The notes beneath the pieces were generated by a model. It was not told where the DNA came from, did not search any database, and worked only from the letters and a program-made list of their open reading frames with translations. This document shows positions 27,681-34,942 of a stretch of DNA of 34,942 bases, in pieces. Origin of the DNA: Sphaerochaetaceae bacterium (GTDB lineage: Bacteria; Spirochaetota; Spirochaetia; Sphaerochaetales; Sphaerochaetaceae); assembly GCA_016938475.1 (NCBI GenBank), contig JAFGUP010000211.1, positions 1 through 34,942 of the forward strand, written 5' to 3'. Positions within the stretch are counted from its first letter, which is position 1. The number at the start of each line of letters is the position of its first letter. Both the position numbers and the translations under genes were made by a program.

Positions 27681-28343
27681 ATGGAAGACAGCAGGATACG
27701 TGCGTCATACAGACAGATGGTGGTCGATGCAGGCAATACCATGGTCGCGATGAACCTCACGGTAGGAACCTGGGGAAACGTCAGTGTGCGAGACAGAGAG
27801 ACAGGGTTGATCTACATCAAACCAAGCGGAATGCCGTACGATGAGATCACCGAACAGGATATCGTCGTCATGAACGGCGACTTCGAGGTCGTCTGGGGCA
27901 CCAGAAAGCCCTCGATCGAGTACCATTTCCACATCAGTATCATGAACGCCAGAGACGATGTGAATGCGGTCATTCACACACACCCGATCTACTCGAGCGC
28001 CTTCGGCGTCACCGGACAGGAGATTCCCGGAATCAGCGAAGACTTCGTCCAGCTGGTCGGCGACAAGGTGATCAATGCCGAGTACTCGCTTCCCGGGACT
28101 CCCGATCTCGCTGTGAACGTCGTGAAAGCCCTGGGAGATAGGAACGCGGTACTGGTACCAAACCACGGGACCATCTGTGTTGGAACAGACATCCCCATGG
28201 CGCTCAAGGTATGCCATGTCGTTGAAAAGTCAGCCCACGTCTACATCCTGTCCAAAACGCTGGGCACACCGCAGATCATCAGCACCGAGGATATGAGAGC
28301 GATGCAGGATTTCGCTCGAAACCACTACGGTCAGGGTAAATAA
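27681..28343 (+). CDS. Class II aldolase (L-fuculose/rhamnulose-phosphate aldolase type)
   Basis: A 220-residue zinc-dependent class II aldolase, near the 215 residues of E. coli FucA. GNVSVRD near residue 32 and IKPSGMPYDEIT near 46 are family marks. The zinc ligands are His99 and His101 (HTHP) and His162 (NHGTICVG), and the catalytic acid is Glu80 (SIEYHFH). It splits a 1-phosphorylated ketose into dihydroxyacetone phosphate and an aldehyde, lactaldehyde for 6-deoxysugars. A FucA-like enzyme could serve fuculose-1-P or rhamnulose-1-P; the related pentose-5-P 4-epimerases share the fold. GGGG lies upstream of the ATG. It opens the operon that ends with a rhamnulokinase-like gene. Confidence 0.88.
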   Translation: MEDSRIRASYRQMVVDAGNTMVAMNLTVGTWGNVSVRDRETGLIYIKPSGMPYDEITEQDIVVMNGDFEVVWGTRKPSIEYHFHISIMNARDDVNAVIHTHPIYSSAFGVTGQEIPGISEDFVQLVGDKVINAEYSLPGTPDLAVNVVKALGDRNAVLVPNHGTICVGTDIPMALKVCHVVEKSAHVYILSKTLGTPQIISTEDMRAMQDFARNHYGQGK

Positions 28344-28352
28344 AGGCAAACA

Positions 28353-28373
28353 ATTCCGACGGAGGTTCGGAAT
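28353..28373 (+). promoter_or_regulatory. Small hairpin between aldolase and binding-protein genes
   Basis: ATTCCGA and TCGGAAT form a 7-base stem around a 7-base loop, 9 bases after the aldolase stop and before the ribosome site AGGAGG of the next gene. No T run follows. It may protect the 5' end of a processed binding-protein message. Confidence 0.45.
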
Positions 28374-28392
28374 ACTATAAAGGAGGAGTTCT

Positions 28393-29391
28393 ATGCACAA
28401 TAGAATGAAAGTAACGCTTCTGGTTCTGCTGGCGGCTCTTATCGCCACTCCTATGGCATTCTCTCAGGGGCAGGCGGCTGCCGCTGATGATGCCTATGAA
28501 GTGGTCACTGTGGTCAAGATCACAGGTATCCCCTGGTTCAATCGTCTTGAGGAGGGAGTTGTACAGGCGAAGAAGGATCTGGGACTGAACGCGTATCAGA
28601 TCGGACCGGCCGATGCCGACCCTGCACAGCAGGTGAAGATGGTCGAAGACCTGATCAGCAAGGATGTCGATGCGATCTGTATCACACCGAATGACGCGAC
28701 CGCTCTGGAACCTGTGTTCAAGAAGGCACGTGAACAGGGAATCCTCATTCTCACTCACGAGTCCCCCGATCAGGCCGGCAAGGACGTCGATATCGAACTG
28801 ATTGACAATGTCGATTTCGCAAAGCGCAGCTGGGACATGCTCGTCGAAGGCATGGGCACCTCAGGCAAGTATGCGATCTTCGTCGGCGGACTGACAGTCC
28901 CTCTCCATAACGTATGGGCCGATGAGGGTATCAAGTACGCACAGGAGACCTATCCCGACCTCGAACTCGTCACCAGCAGGATCCCCTGCGGAGAGGACCA
29001 GGAACTTGCCAAGCAGAAGACCCTCGAACTGCTCAAGACCTACCCCGACCTGAAGGGAATCGTCGGCTTCGGGTCTCTCGGCCCTCCGGGAGCGGCTCAG
29101 GCACTCAAGGAAAAAGGACTCGCTGGTAAAGTGACCGTCGTGGGAACCGTGATCCCCGGCCATGCCGCACCCTATCTCAAGGAAGGATCACTCACCAAAG
29201 GTATCCTCTGGGATCCCAAGGATGCAGGCTATGCACTCAACTGGGTCGCAAAGTACATGCTTGAAGGCGGATCGATCGCAGACCTCAAGGAAGTTCCGGG
29301 AATCGGCGCTGTAACTGTTGACGGAGACGTCATCAAGGTTGATGCGATGGTTGATATCACAAAAGAGAATGTAGACAGCTTCGGCTTCTGA
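28393..29391 (+). CDS. rhaS: CUT2 sugar-binding protein of the RhaS/LsrB group
   Basis: A 332-residue exported protein. The signal peptide ends near TPMAFSQG with no lipobox cysteine. The mature protein (VVKITGIPWFNRLEEGVVQA, ICITPNDATAL, IVGFGSLGPPGAAQAL) belongs to the RhaS/LsrB group of periplasmic binding protein 4. By eye the AI-2 contacts of LsrB are not kept: the WDSD segment is THESP here, DQ is LH, and the PDA segment is GSL. A rhamnose-type sugar is therefore more likely than AI-2. AGGAGG precedes the ATG at 6 bases. The gene order with two permeases, ATPase and kinase matches the rhizobial rha transporter. Confidence 0.85.
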   Translation: MHNRMKVTLLVLLAALIATPMAFSQGQAAAADDAYEVVTVVKITGIPWFNRLEEGVVQAKKDLGLNAYQIGPADADPAQQVKMVEDLISKDVDAICITPNDATALEPVFKKAREQGILILTHESPDQAGKDVDIELIDNVDFAKRSWDMLVEGMGTSGKYAIFVGGLTVPLHNVWADEGIKYAQETYPDLELVTSRIPCGEDQELAKQKTLELLKTYPDLKGIVGFGSLGPPGAAQALKEKGLAGKVTVVGTVIPGHAAPYLKEGSLTKGILWDPKDAGYALNWVAKYMLEGGSIADLKEVPGIGAVTVDGDVIKVDAMVDITKENVDSFGF

Positions 29392-29403
29392 TCACTGAAA
29401 CAG

Positions 29404-29439
29404 CAGCTCCGGAACATAGTATGATGATGTCCGGAGCTG
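29404..29439 (+). promoter_or_regulatory. Hairpin after the RhaS-like gene, with ATGATGATG in its loop
   Basis: CAGCTCCGGA and its exact complement form a 10-base stem with a 16-base loop, beginning 13 bases after the stop at 29391. The loop contains three in-frame ATG codons for the ATPase gene. No T run follows. It is the fourth binding-protein-end hairpin in this window. Confidence 0.7.
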
Positions 29440-29477
29440 TACTGTACGTGGAGACCTTCAAGGAATACGTGGGTACT

Positions 29478-30980
29478 ATGGAAACAGAATTTCTTTCAAT
29501 GACACATATCAACAAACGGTACGCCGGGGTTCATGCCCTGAAGGATGTCGATTTCTCCATCAGAGAAGGAGAGATCCATTGTCTGGCCGGTACCAACGGT
29601 TCGGGCAAGTCCACCCTCGTCAAGATCATCTGCGGGGTAGAACAGCCCGATGCGGATTCACATATCGTGATAGGTGGACAGGAACATCACAGATACTCAA
29701 GGATGGATGCCGTGCATCAGGGGATCCAGGTGATCTACCAGGACCTTTCCCTCTTCCCAAATCTGAGTGTGCAGGAGAATATCTCCTTCAACGAACTGCT
29801 TTCCGGGTCCCGACACCTTGTCTCCTGGAAGAACAGCAGAACAATTGCGAAAAAGGCGATGCAGAGAGTCGGTATCTCGATCACGCTGGACAAGAAGGTC
29901 GCCGACCTTTCCATGGCTGACCAGCAGCTGGTAGCCATCAGCCGGGCACTCACCAACGACGTTCGTCTTCTGATTCTCGATGAGCCGACCACGGCACTGA
30001 CAAAGAAGGAAGTGCAGGCACTCCTTTCTGTCATCAAGGATCTGAAGAAGCACGGTATAGCCACGCTCTTCATCAGCCACAAGCTTGATGAACTGATCGA
30101 GGTTGCAGACAGAGTGACGATACTGCGTGACGGAGAGAAAACGGGAACGTTCAACGGTGACGAACTTGATGACAAGAAGATCGAGTACCATATGACCGGC
30201 ACGAACACCACCTATACTCCCTACCATATGGAACCTGATACGAGTCACACTCCACTGCTGGAGTGCAGGAAACTCAGCAGGGAGAAGAACTACGCTGATA
30301 TCGACCTGACGATCCACCACGGTGAGATCATCGGAATTACCGGACTCCTGGGCTCTGGAAGGACCGAACTGGCTCTGGCTCTGTTCGGTCTCAATCCACC
30401 CTCATCGGGAACATGCTCCCTCAACGGAGAACCGCTGGACCTGTCCGATGTGCAGAACGTCGTCGAACAGGGAGTCGCCTACGTCCCGGAGAACCGTCTC
30501 GTCGAGGGACTGGTACTAAACCAGCCGATATCGAAGAATATCGTCATGACGGTCCTTGATAACAACCTCACCCGACTCGGCCTCCTTGATGACAGGAAAC
30601 TGAAACAGAAGGTCGACCAGCTGGTGAAGGAACTGGAGATCAAGATACCGTCTGCCGAGTCGGCGGTGAAGACCCTGTCCGGGGGAAACCAACAGCGGGT
30701 CGTGCTCGCCAAGTGGATTGCCACCCGGCCCAAGCTCTTCATCCTGGACAACCCTACCGTCGGCATCGATATTGCGGCAAAGACGAGTATCCATACGATC
30801 ATCAAACAACTTGCCCGCGAAGGGATGGGAATCATCATCATCAGCGATGAGATTCCGGAGGTGCTGTACAACTGCAACCGGGTATTGGTCATGAACAGAG
30901 GACGGATCATAGGCTCATTCGATGCAAAACAGACGAATGAGGACGAAATTCAGTCGTTCATCGATTCCCATGCACTGTAG
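29478..30980 (+). CDS. rhaT: CUT2 sugar ABC transporter ATPase, two nucleotide-binding domains (RhaT-like)
   Basis: A 500-residue double ABC protein. Domain 1 has Walker A GTNGSGKST at 38-46, the signature-like LSMADQQ and Walker B LLILDEPTTALT, so it should hydrolyse ATP. Domain 2 has the replaced Walker A GLLGSGRTE, signature LSGGNQQR and a Walker B reading LFILDNPTVGID, in which the catalytic Glu is replaced by Asn425. The start is chosen at 29478 (METEFLSM), because earlier ATGs at 29421-29427 lie in the loop of a hairpin and give an untypical N-terminus; neither start has a strong ribosome site. It energises the two permeases that follow. Confidence 0.9.
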   Translation: METEFLSMTHINKRYAGVHALKDVDFSIREGEIHCLAGTNGSGKSTLVKIICGVEQPDADSHIVIGGQEHHRYSRMDAVHQGIQVIYQDLSLFPNLSVQENISFNELLSGSRHLVSWKNSRTIAKKAMQRVGISITLDKKVADLSMADQQLVAISRALTNDVRLLILDEPTTALTKKEVQALLSVIKDLKKHGIATLFISHKLDELIEVADRVTILRDGEKTGTFNGDELDDKKIEYHMTGTNTTYTPYHMEPDTSHTPLLECRKLSREKNYADIDLTIHHGEIIGITGLLGSGRTELALALFGLNPPSSGTCSLNGEPLDLSDVQNVVEQGVAYVPENRLVEGLVLNQPISKNIVMTVLDNNLTRLGLLDDRKLKQKVDQLVKELEIKIPSAESAVKTLSGGNQQRVVLAKWIATRPKLFILDNPTVGIDIAAKTSIHTIIKQLAREGMGIIIISDEIPEVLYNCNRVLVMNRGRIIGSFDAKQTNEDEIQSFIDSHAL

Positions 30981-30992
30981 TGAGGTAAAGAC

Positions 30993-32030
30993 ATGAAAAA
31001 ACTGCTTGAACGCCACGAAACCTATGTGCTGGCAATCATCATACTCCTGAGCATACTGATCACCAGCTTCAATCCGAACTTCCTTACCCTCGAGAATGCG
31101 TTCGACCTCCTCAAGAGCAATGCATTCACCGGGATCCTTGCGATCGGCGTCCTGTTTGTCCTGATATCGGGGGGTATAGACATCTCGTTCGCAGCCACAG
31201 CCACCATCGCCGAGTATCTGACCGTGATCGTCTGCCTCCAGATCGGAGGATCCATGCTGTTCGCCTTTGCCATGGCCGTGCTCATAGGCATCCTCCTGGG
31301 GATGGTGAACGGATACCTGATCGACCGCTTCTCGATCCCGCCCATCATCACCACTATCGCCACGATGAATCTCTACTACGGTCTGCTGATCGTCTTCTCC
31401 AAAGGCAGATGGCTCTACACCCTGCCACCCTACTTCCGCTCGTTCGCAGACATACGCATCCTGACCCTCTCGACCGCAAACGGCCTTCCCTACGGCATCT
31501 CCATCATCACCGCCATATGGTTCGCCCTGATGCTCCTTGCCTCCTTCATCCTCAACTTCACCAGACTGGGAAGGAGCATCTACGCGGTGGGAGGAGATGT
31601 CATCTCCGCACAGAGAATCGGTATCAGGGTCCGCATGATACGGGTATCGGTCTACTCCTTCATGGGAGCCCTGGCCGCTGTCGCAGGAATCGTGCAGGCA
31701 CTGCTGGTACAGACAGTCGCCCCCAATTCGATCGTGGGAAAGGAACTCAATGTCATAGCCGCCGTCGTTCTCGGGGGAGCCAGTCTCACCGGCGGAGTGG
31801 GGTCCGTCGGGGGCATGTTCCTCGGAGTCATGCTCCTTGCGATCGTCCAGAACGGCATGACCCTCATGAAGATACCTGCCGTGTGGTATGATGTGTTCGT
31901 GGGACTCGTCATCATCATAAGTGTCGGCTTCAGTTCCTGGAAGGCGAAACGGCGCAGCAGCGGGGCAATCATAGATGTTCAGGAAGCGCCTCGGACACAC
32001 AGTGAGCAGACAGCAGGAGGATCACGATGA
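30993..32030 (+). CDS. rhaP: CUT2 sugar ABC transporter permease 1 (RhaP/RbsC-like)
   Basis: A 345-residue membrane protein with about ten predicted helices. It shows the family segments VLISGGIDISFAATATIAEY near residue 55, the coupling region YAVGGDVISAQRIGIRVR and AAVVLGGASLTGGVGS. A C-terminal hydrophilic tail of about 30 residues follows the last helix. GAGG lies before the ATG. Its stop overlaps the start of the second permease (ATGA at 32027-32030). Two different permeases imply a heterodimer, as in RhaPQ and LsrCD. Confidence 0.9.
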   Translation: MKKLLERHETYVLAIIILLSILITSFNPNFLTLENAFDLLKSNAFTGILAIGVLFVLISGGIDISFAATATIAEYLTVIVCLQIGGSMLFAFAMAVLIGILLGMVNGYLIDRFSIPPIITTIATMNLYYGLLIVFSKGRWLYTLPPYFRSFADIRILTLSTANGLPYGISIITAIWFALMLLASFILNFTRLGRSIYAVGGDVISAQRIGIRVRMIRVSVYSFMGALAAVAGIVQALLVQTVAPNSIVGKELNVIAAVVLGGASLTGGVGSVGGMFLGVMLLAIVQNGMTLMKIPAVWYDVFVGLVIIISVGFSSWKAKRRSSGAIIDVQEAPRTHSEQTAGGSR

Positions 32031-32992
32031 AACTACCGGCAATGAAAAGAAATGAGACCACAGTACTGATGGTCATCATGGTCGCTGTCGCACTCATGAT
32101 GATACTCCTGAATCCCGGAACCTTCCTGACCCAGAACAACCTGAAGGGGATGGCCTTTCAGCTTCCCGAGCTGGGAATCCTCACCTTCGCCATGATGGGT
32201 GTCATGATCACCGGAGGAATCAACCTCTCCATCATCGCGACGGCGAACATGGCGGGCATTTCAGCGGCTCTTGTTCTCAAAGCGATGGAAAACTCGCCTG
32301 CCGCAGGCCTGGTTCTTGCCGTCATCACGGCCCTTGCAGTTTCTGGCGGGATAGGGGTGATCAACGGGACACTGATCGCCTATGTGGGCATCACACCGAT
32401 CCTCGCCACACTGGGGACCATGACGCTGTTTAACGGAGTGGCTATCGTCGTCACCGAGGGCTACGTGATCTCAGGCTTCTCACCGGCGGTCCTGTTCATC
32501 GGCAACGGAAGCCTCGCGGGAATACCCTTCCCTCTCCTGGTATTCGCTCTCTCCGCAGTCATCCTCACCCTGATCCTGAGAAAGACACGGACCGGATTCA
32601 GTATGTACATGATCGGCTCCAATGCGACAGCCACCAGATTCAGCGGGATACACAACGAAGCGGTCCTTCTGAGGACCTACCTGATAAGCGGACTCTTTTC
32701 AGGTATGGCGGCCATGGTGATGATCAGCCGCTTCAACTCCGCGAAGTCGGGCTACGGCAATTCCTATCTGCTGGTCACCATTCTAGCGGCAGTCCTGGGA
32801 GGCGTGAGCAGTGATGGAGGATTCGGACGGGTTTCGGGCGTCGTGGTGTCACTCATCACTCTCCAGCTGCTTTCCAGCGGATTCAACCTGCTGAGGGTCA
32901 GCTCCTTCATGACCACAGCGATCTGGGGTTTTGTCATGATACTTGTCATGGTCATCAACAATATCATCGATACGAGAGAGAAACGGGGGTAG
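32027..32992 (+). CDS. rhaQ: CUT2 sugar ABC transporter permease 2 (RhaQ/RbsC-like)
   Basis: A 321-residue permease with about ten predicted helices. Family marks are VMITGGINLSIIATANMAGI, the coupling loop YMIGSNATATRFSGIHNEAV and AAVLGGVSSDGGFGRVSG. AGGAGG precedes the ATG, which overlaps the previous stop. It pairs with the permease above it in the operon. The kinase gene begins 5 bases downstream. Confidence 0.9.
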   Translation: MKLPAMKRNETTVLMVIMVAVALMMILLNPGTFLTQNNLKGMAFQLPELGILTFAMMGVMITGGINLSIIATANMAGISAALVLKAMENSPAAGLVLAVITALAVSGGIGVINGTLIAYVGITPILATLGTMTLFNGVAIVVTEGYVISGFSPAVLFIGNGSLAGIPFPLLVFALSAVILTLILRKTRTGFSMYMIGSNATATRFSGIHNEAVLLRTYLISGLFSGMAAMVMISRFNSAKSGYGNSYLLVTILAAVLGGVSSDGGFGRVSGVVVSLITLQLLSSGFNLLRVSSFMTTAIWGFVMILVMVINNIIDTREKRG

Positions 32993-32997
32993 AATCC

Positions 32998-34425
32998 ATG
33001 AGTAACACAGTAGAGCGGTATGTGGGCTTCGATTGCGGAAACTCATCGGTACGCACCGTGGTGGGAACCTTTGACGGTTCCCGGATAACCACAGAGGTGA
33101 TCCATCAGGTACCCAACAGAGAACTGCGCGGGGTCACCTATGATCACTGGGATATCCTCACCATCTTCCATGAGATGCTCACAGGCATGAAGCTCGCCTG
33201 CGACACCTACGAGGACATACACTCCTTCGGGATCAGCACCTGGGGAATCGATTTCGGTTTCCTGGGGAAAAGCGGGGACCTGCTCGGCAATCCCCTGTGC
33301 TACCGCAACCCGCTCGGAGGACAGGGACTGGAAAGCAGAACCGCAGAGGAGTCGGTACGGATGTTCGACGATACGGGAATACTGAGCCTCCCCATGAACA
33401 GCATCTTCCAGCTTCTTGGTATCAGGGAACAGCTCCAGGAGTATTATGAGAGCGCCGAGACACTGCTGCTGATACCCGATCTGCTCAACTACCTGTTCAC
33501 CGGGGAGAAAAACAGTGAGCTCTCGATCGCAAGTACGACTCAGACCGTGGATATGAGAACGAGAGCTTACAGCGAGAAGATATTCGAATCGACCGGCATA
33601 CGCAGTGACCTGTTTGTCCCCTTCGTATCTCACACACAACCTCGCGGCCTCATCAGAAAGGAGATCGCAGAACTCTACAGGATCCCCCGTCTCACCGCGA
33701 TCTCGGTTCCCTCCCATGACACGGCCGCTGCCGTGGTGACAGTGCCTGCACGTAGTGAGAACTTCGCGTTCATCAGCAGCGGAACCTGGTCTCTCATCGG
33801 AACAGAGCTCCCTGAGCCACTGATCAATGACAGGGTGCGGGAAGCGGGATTTTCCAATGAGGGGGGAGTTTTTGATACGATCACCCTCCTGAAGAACTCC
33901 TGCGGCATGCATATCCTTCAGAACATCAAGAGGGAAATGGAGTTCACGGGTAATCGCAGGTATAGCTGGGATGAAATCGTCTCTCTTTCCGCTCCTGTGT
34001 TGAAGAGTGAGGATGTGGTCACCTACGACCCCAACAGCGAGCTCCTGTACCACCCCGATTCCATGATCGAGGCAGTCAAATCCCTCACCGGTCTTACCGA
34101 CATCGCCCATGTGCTCGCATCAAGCTACCGCTCCCTTGCACAGAGTTACCACAAAGCAATAGACGACCTTGAGGCTATCACCTGCACGACCTATGATACA
34201 GTCCACATCATAGGAGGAGGATCCCGAAACGACCATCTCAACCAGATGACGGCCGACCTGACAGGAAAGCGGGTGACCAGCGGACCCGAGGAGGCGACAA
34301 GCCTCGGAGTGATCGCCGTACAGCTGATGCACTATCATCGGGAATTCACTCTGAAGGACCTGAGGAATATCATACGGGAGTCTGTGACTATTCGGGAGTT
34401 CCTTCCAAAGGAGGAGCACGTGTAA
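32998..34425 (+). CDS. rhaB: FGGY-family kinase, rhamnulokinase-like
   Basis: A 475-residue FGGY kinase close to E. coli RhaB in length. The N-terminal ATPase fold starts VGFDCGNSSVRTVVGTF. The rhamnulokinase-like STWGIDFGFLGKSG lies near residue 81. The catalytic base is in VPSHDTAAAV, followed by FISSGTWSLIGTE, NEGGVFDTITLLKN and the C-terminal phosphate/adenine region VHIIGGGSRNDHLNQMTADL. It should phosphorylate a ketose such as L-rhamnulose at O1, feeding the class II aldolase encoded first in the operon. In Rhizobium leguminosarum the equivalent RhaK is also needed for sugar transport. No isomerase gene is seen in the operon. Confidence 0.88.
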   Translation: MSNTVERYVGFDCGNSSVRTVVGTFDGSRITTEVIHQVPNRELRGVTYDHWDILTIFHEMLTGMKLACDTYEDIHSFGISTWGIDFGFLGKSGDLLGNPLCYRNPLGGQGLESRTAEESVRMFDDTGILSLPMNSIFQLLGIREQLQEYYESAETLLLIPDLLNYLFTGEKNSELSIASTTQTVDMRTRAYSEKIFESTGIRSDLFVPFVSHTQPRGLIRKEIAELYRIPRLTAISVPSHDTAAAVVTVPARSENFAFISSGTWSLIGTELPEPLINDRVREAGFSNEGGVFDTITLLKNSCGMHILQNIKREMEFTGNRRYSWDEIVSLSAPVLKSEDVVTYDPNSELLYHPDSMIEAVKSLTGLTDIAHVLASSYRSLAQSYHKAIDDLEAITCTTYDTVHIIGGGSRNDHLNQMTADLTGKRVTSGPEEATSLGVIAVQLMHYHREFTLKDLRNIIRESVTIREFLPKEEHV

Positions 34426-34435
34426 TGCACCTGCT

Positions 34436-34942
34436 TCAGGTTCTCAGAATGAGTGGCATTTGCACTTTTTGTGCAATATATCTGTGATAGGTAGCGTTGA
34501 AATCCGGATAATCGGTATAGTCATCATACAGAACGTCCCAACTGCACTGTTTTTCCAGAATCTTTTTCAGGTATTTCTCAGGGCGGCTCCGGCAATCATG
34601 AAGTTGACAAAAATTCCGCCGGATCCGAACTTGTCTGTAACTTTCCTGACCAGCGCGGTTTCACCAGGAATGTCCTGTCTGTTGAAATGCAGCATCGAAT
34701 CCAAGAGGATGATGTCATAATCTCCCTGCATGTCCCAGGAATGGATATCAGCATGCATGACCGTAACATCCAGCTCTTCAGATCGTGCAAAAGCGCTCAA
34801 CTGGTCCAGTCCGACCTGAGATATATCAATTCCCGTCACGGTGAATCCCTGTCGAGCACTGTGCAGAGTACGTGCACTGTGCAGAGTACGTGCACTGTGC
34901 AGAGTACGTGCACTGTGCAGAGTACGTGCACTGTGCAGAGTA
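34436..34942 (-). pseudogene. SAM-dependent methyltransferase, frameshifted, 5' end outside window
   Basis: The frame entering from the right edge encodes a class I methyltransferase core: QGFTVTGIDISQVGLDQLSA (motif I end and the acidic loop), VTVMHADIHSWD (motif II), YDIILLDSMLHF (motif III/IV) and GSGGIFVNFMIAGAA. It then stops at 34567. A different frame continues without a stop from about 34579 to 34436, reading EKYLKKILEKQ, then WDVLYDDYTDYPDFNATYHR, which looks like the expected C-terminus. One C lost from the run opposite 34581-34583 (GCCGCC followed by CTGAG) would explain this. Upstream, an 18-base tandem repeat adds TLHSAR units. The gene converges on the kinase gene, 10 bases away. 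Confidence 0.75.
34856..34942. repeat. 18-base tandem repeat, about 4.8 copies, reaching the window end
   Basis: The unit GCACTGTGCAGAGTACGT repeats perfectly from 34856: four full copies and 15 bases of a fifth before the sequence ends. Because 18 is a multiple of 3, the methyltransferase frame stays open and gains the peptide TLHSAR per copy. The true copy number cannot be seen from here. Confidence 0.95.

Noticed and set aside
28393-29391. Binding protein as an AI-2 (LsrB) receptor
   Set aside because: The overall family fits, but the segments that carry the AI-2 contacts in LsrB are changed, and the operon has a class II aldolase and a rhamnulokinase-like kinase instead of LsrF, LsrG and LsrK.
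30915-32000. 361-codon open frame antisense to the first rhamnose-like permease
   Set aside because: It has low-complexity Asp/Glu/His/Gly-rich composition, no ribosome site, and is the expected antisense reading of a hydrophobic membrane-protein gene.
33043-34110. 355-codon open frame antisense to the rhamnulokinase-like gene
   Set aside because: No motif or ribosome site; the plus-strand kinase in the same place has every family motif.
34460-34476. TTGCAC-TTTTT-GTGCAA stem as a terminator for the rhamnose-like operon
   Set aside because: The stem is only 6 bases with no T run after it, and it falls in the recoverable coding frame of the methyltransferase.
34856-34942. Tandem repeat as a CRISPR array
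   Set aside because: The copies are directly adjacent with no spacers, the unit is only 18 bases, and no cas gene is present.

Overview
The window looks like part of a spirochaete chromosome, most likely Sphaerochaeta or a relative. This is an inference from the exported binding proteins, whose signal peptides lack a lipobox cysteine and run into short Gln/Glu/Ser-rich starts such as AQGAQEP, AQGTQET and AAGKSEG, and from the dense packing of carbohydrate ABC operons. No rRNA, tRNA, CRISPR array or insertion sequence was seen. The window opens inside one gene (DUF4143 ATPase) and ends inside another (a methyltransferase).

Layout. (1) 1-2.2 kb: the tail of a DUF4143 ATPase, a short remnant of a hydroxyacid dehydrogenase, and a minus-strand hipBA-type toxin-antitoxin pair with its own operator cluster. 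(2) 2.6-10.0 kb, minus strand: a seven-gene sugar operon transcribed from a near-consensus promoter at 10048-10020. In order it encodes a TIM-barrel isomerase/epimerase, an allose/ribose-type binding protein, a double-domain ATPase, a permease, a PfkB kinase, a DeoR regulator and a D-2-hydroxyacid dehydrogenase. Its substrate is not evident. (3) 10.1-10.7 kb: a decayed, gene-poor stretch. (4) 10.7-17.2 kb, plus strand: a YesM/YesN-type two-component system followed by a CUT1 transporter (binding protein and two permeases, no ATPase). (5) 17.2-25.9 kb: an AraC regulator divergent from a galactoside operon with a CUT1 binding protein, two permeases, a LacZ-type GH2 beta-galactosidase and a MelA-type GH4 alpha-galactosidase. 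(6) 25.9-27.4 kb: a frameshifted DUF4143 remnant and a DeoR repressor. (7) 27.7-34.4 kb, plus strand: a rhamnose/fucose-like operon with a class II aldolase, a RhaS/LsrB-type binding protein, an ATPase, two permeases and a rhamnulokinase-like kinase. (8) 34.4 kb to the end: a minus-strand methyltransferase with an apparent frameshift and an in-frame 18-bp tandem repeat running off the window.

The logic is four sugar-import and breakdown modules in a row, each with its own regulator. Two (2 and 7) are CUT2 systems for monosaccharides with matching kinases. Two (4 and 5) are CUT1 systems for oligosaccharides that must borrow an ATPase encoded elsewhere. In all four, a hairpin without a U-tract sits directly after the binding-protein gene, with unrelated sequence each time. 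This suggests a shared way of making more binding protein than membrane components. The most interesting leads are the unassigned pathway in module 2, these repeated hairpins, the rhamnose-like operon with no isomerase, the evenly spaced operator boxes before the hipBA and aldolase genes, and the repeat-expanded, frameshifted methyltransferase at the right edge.
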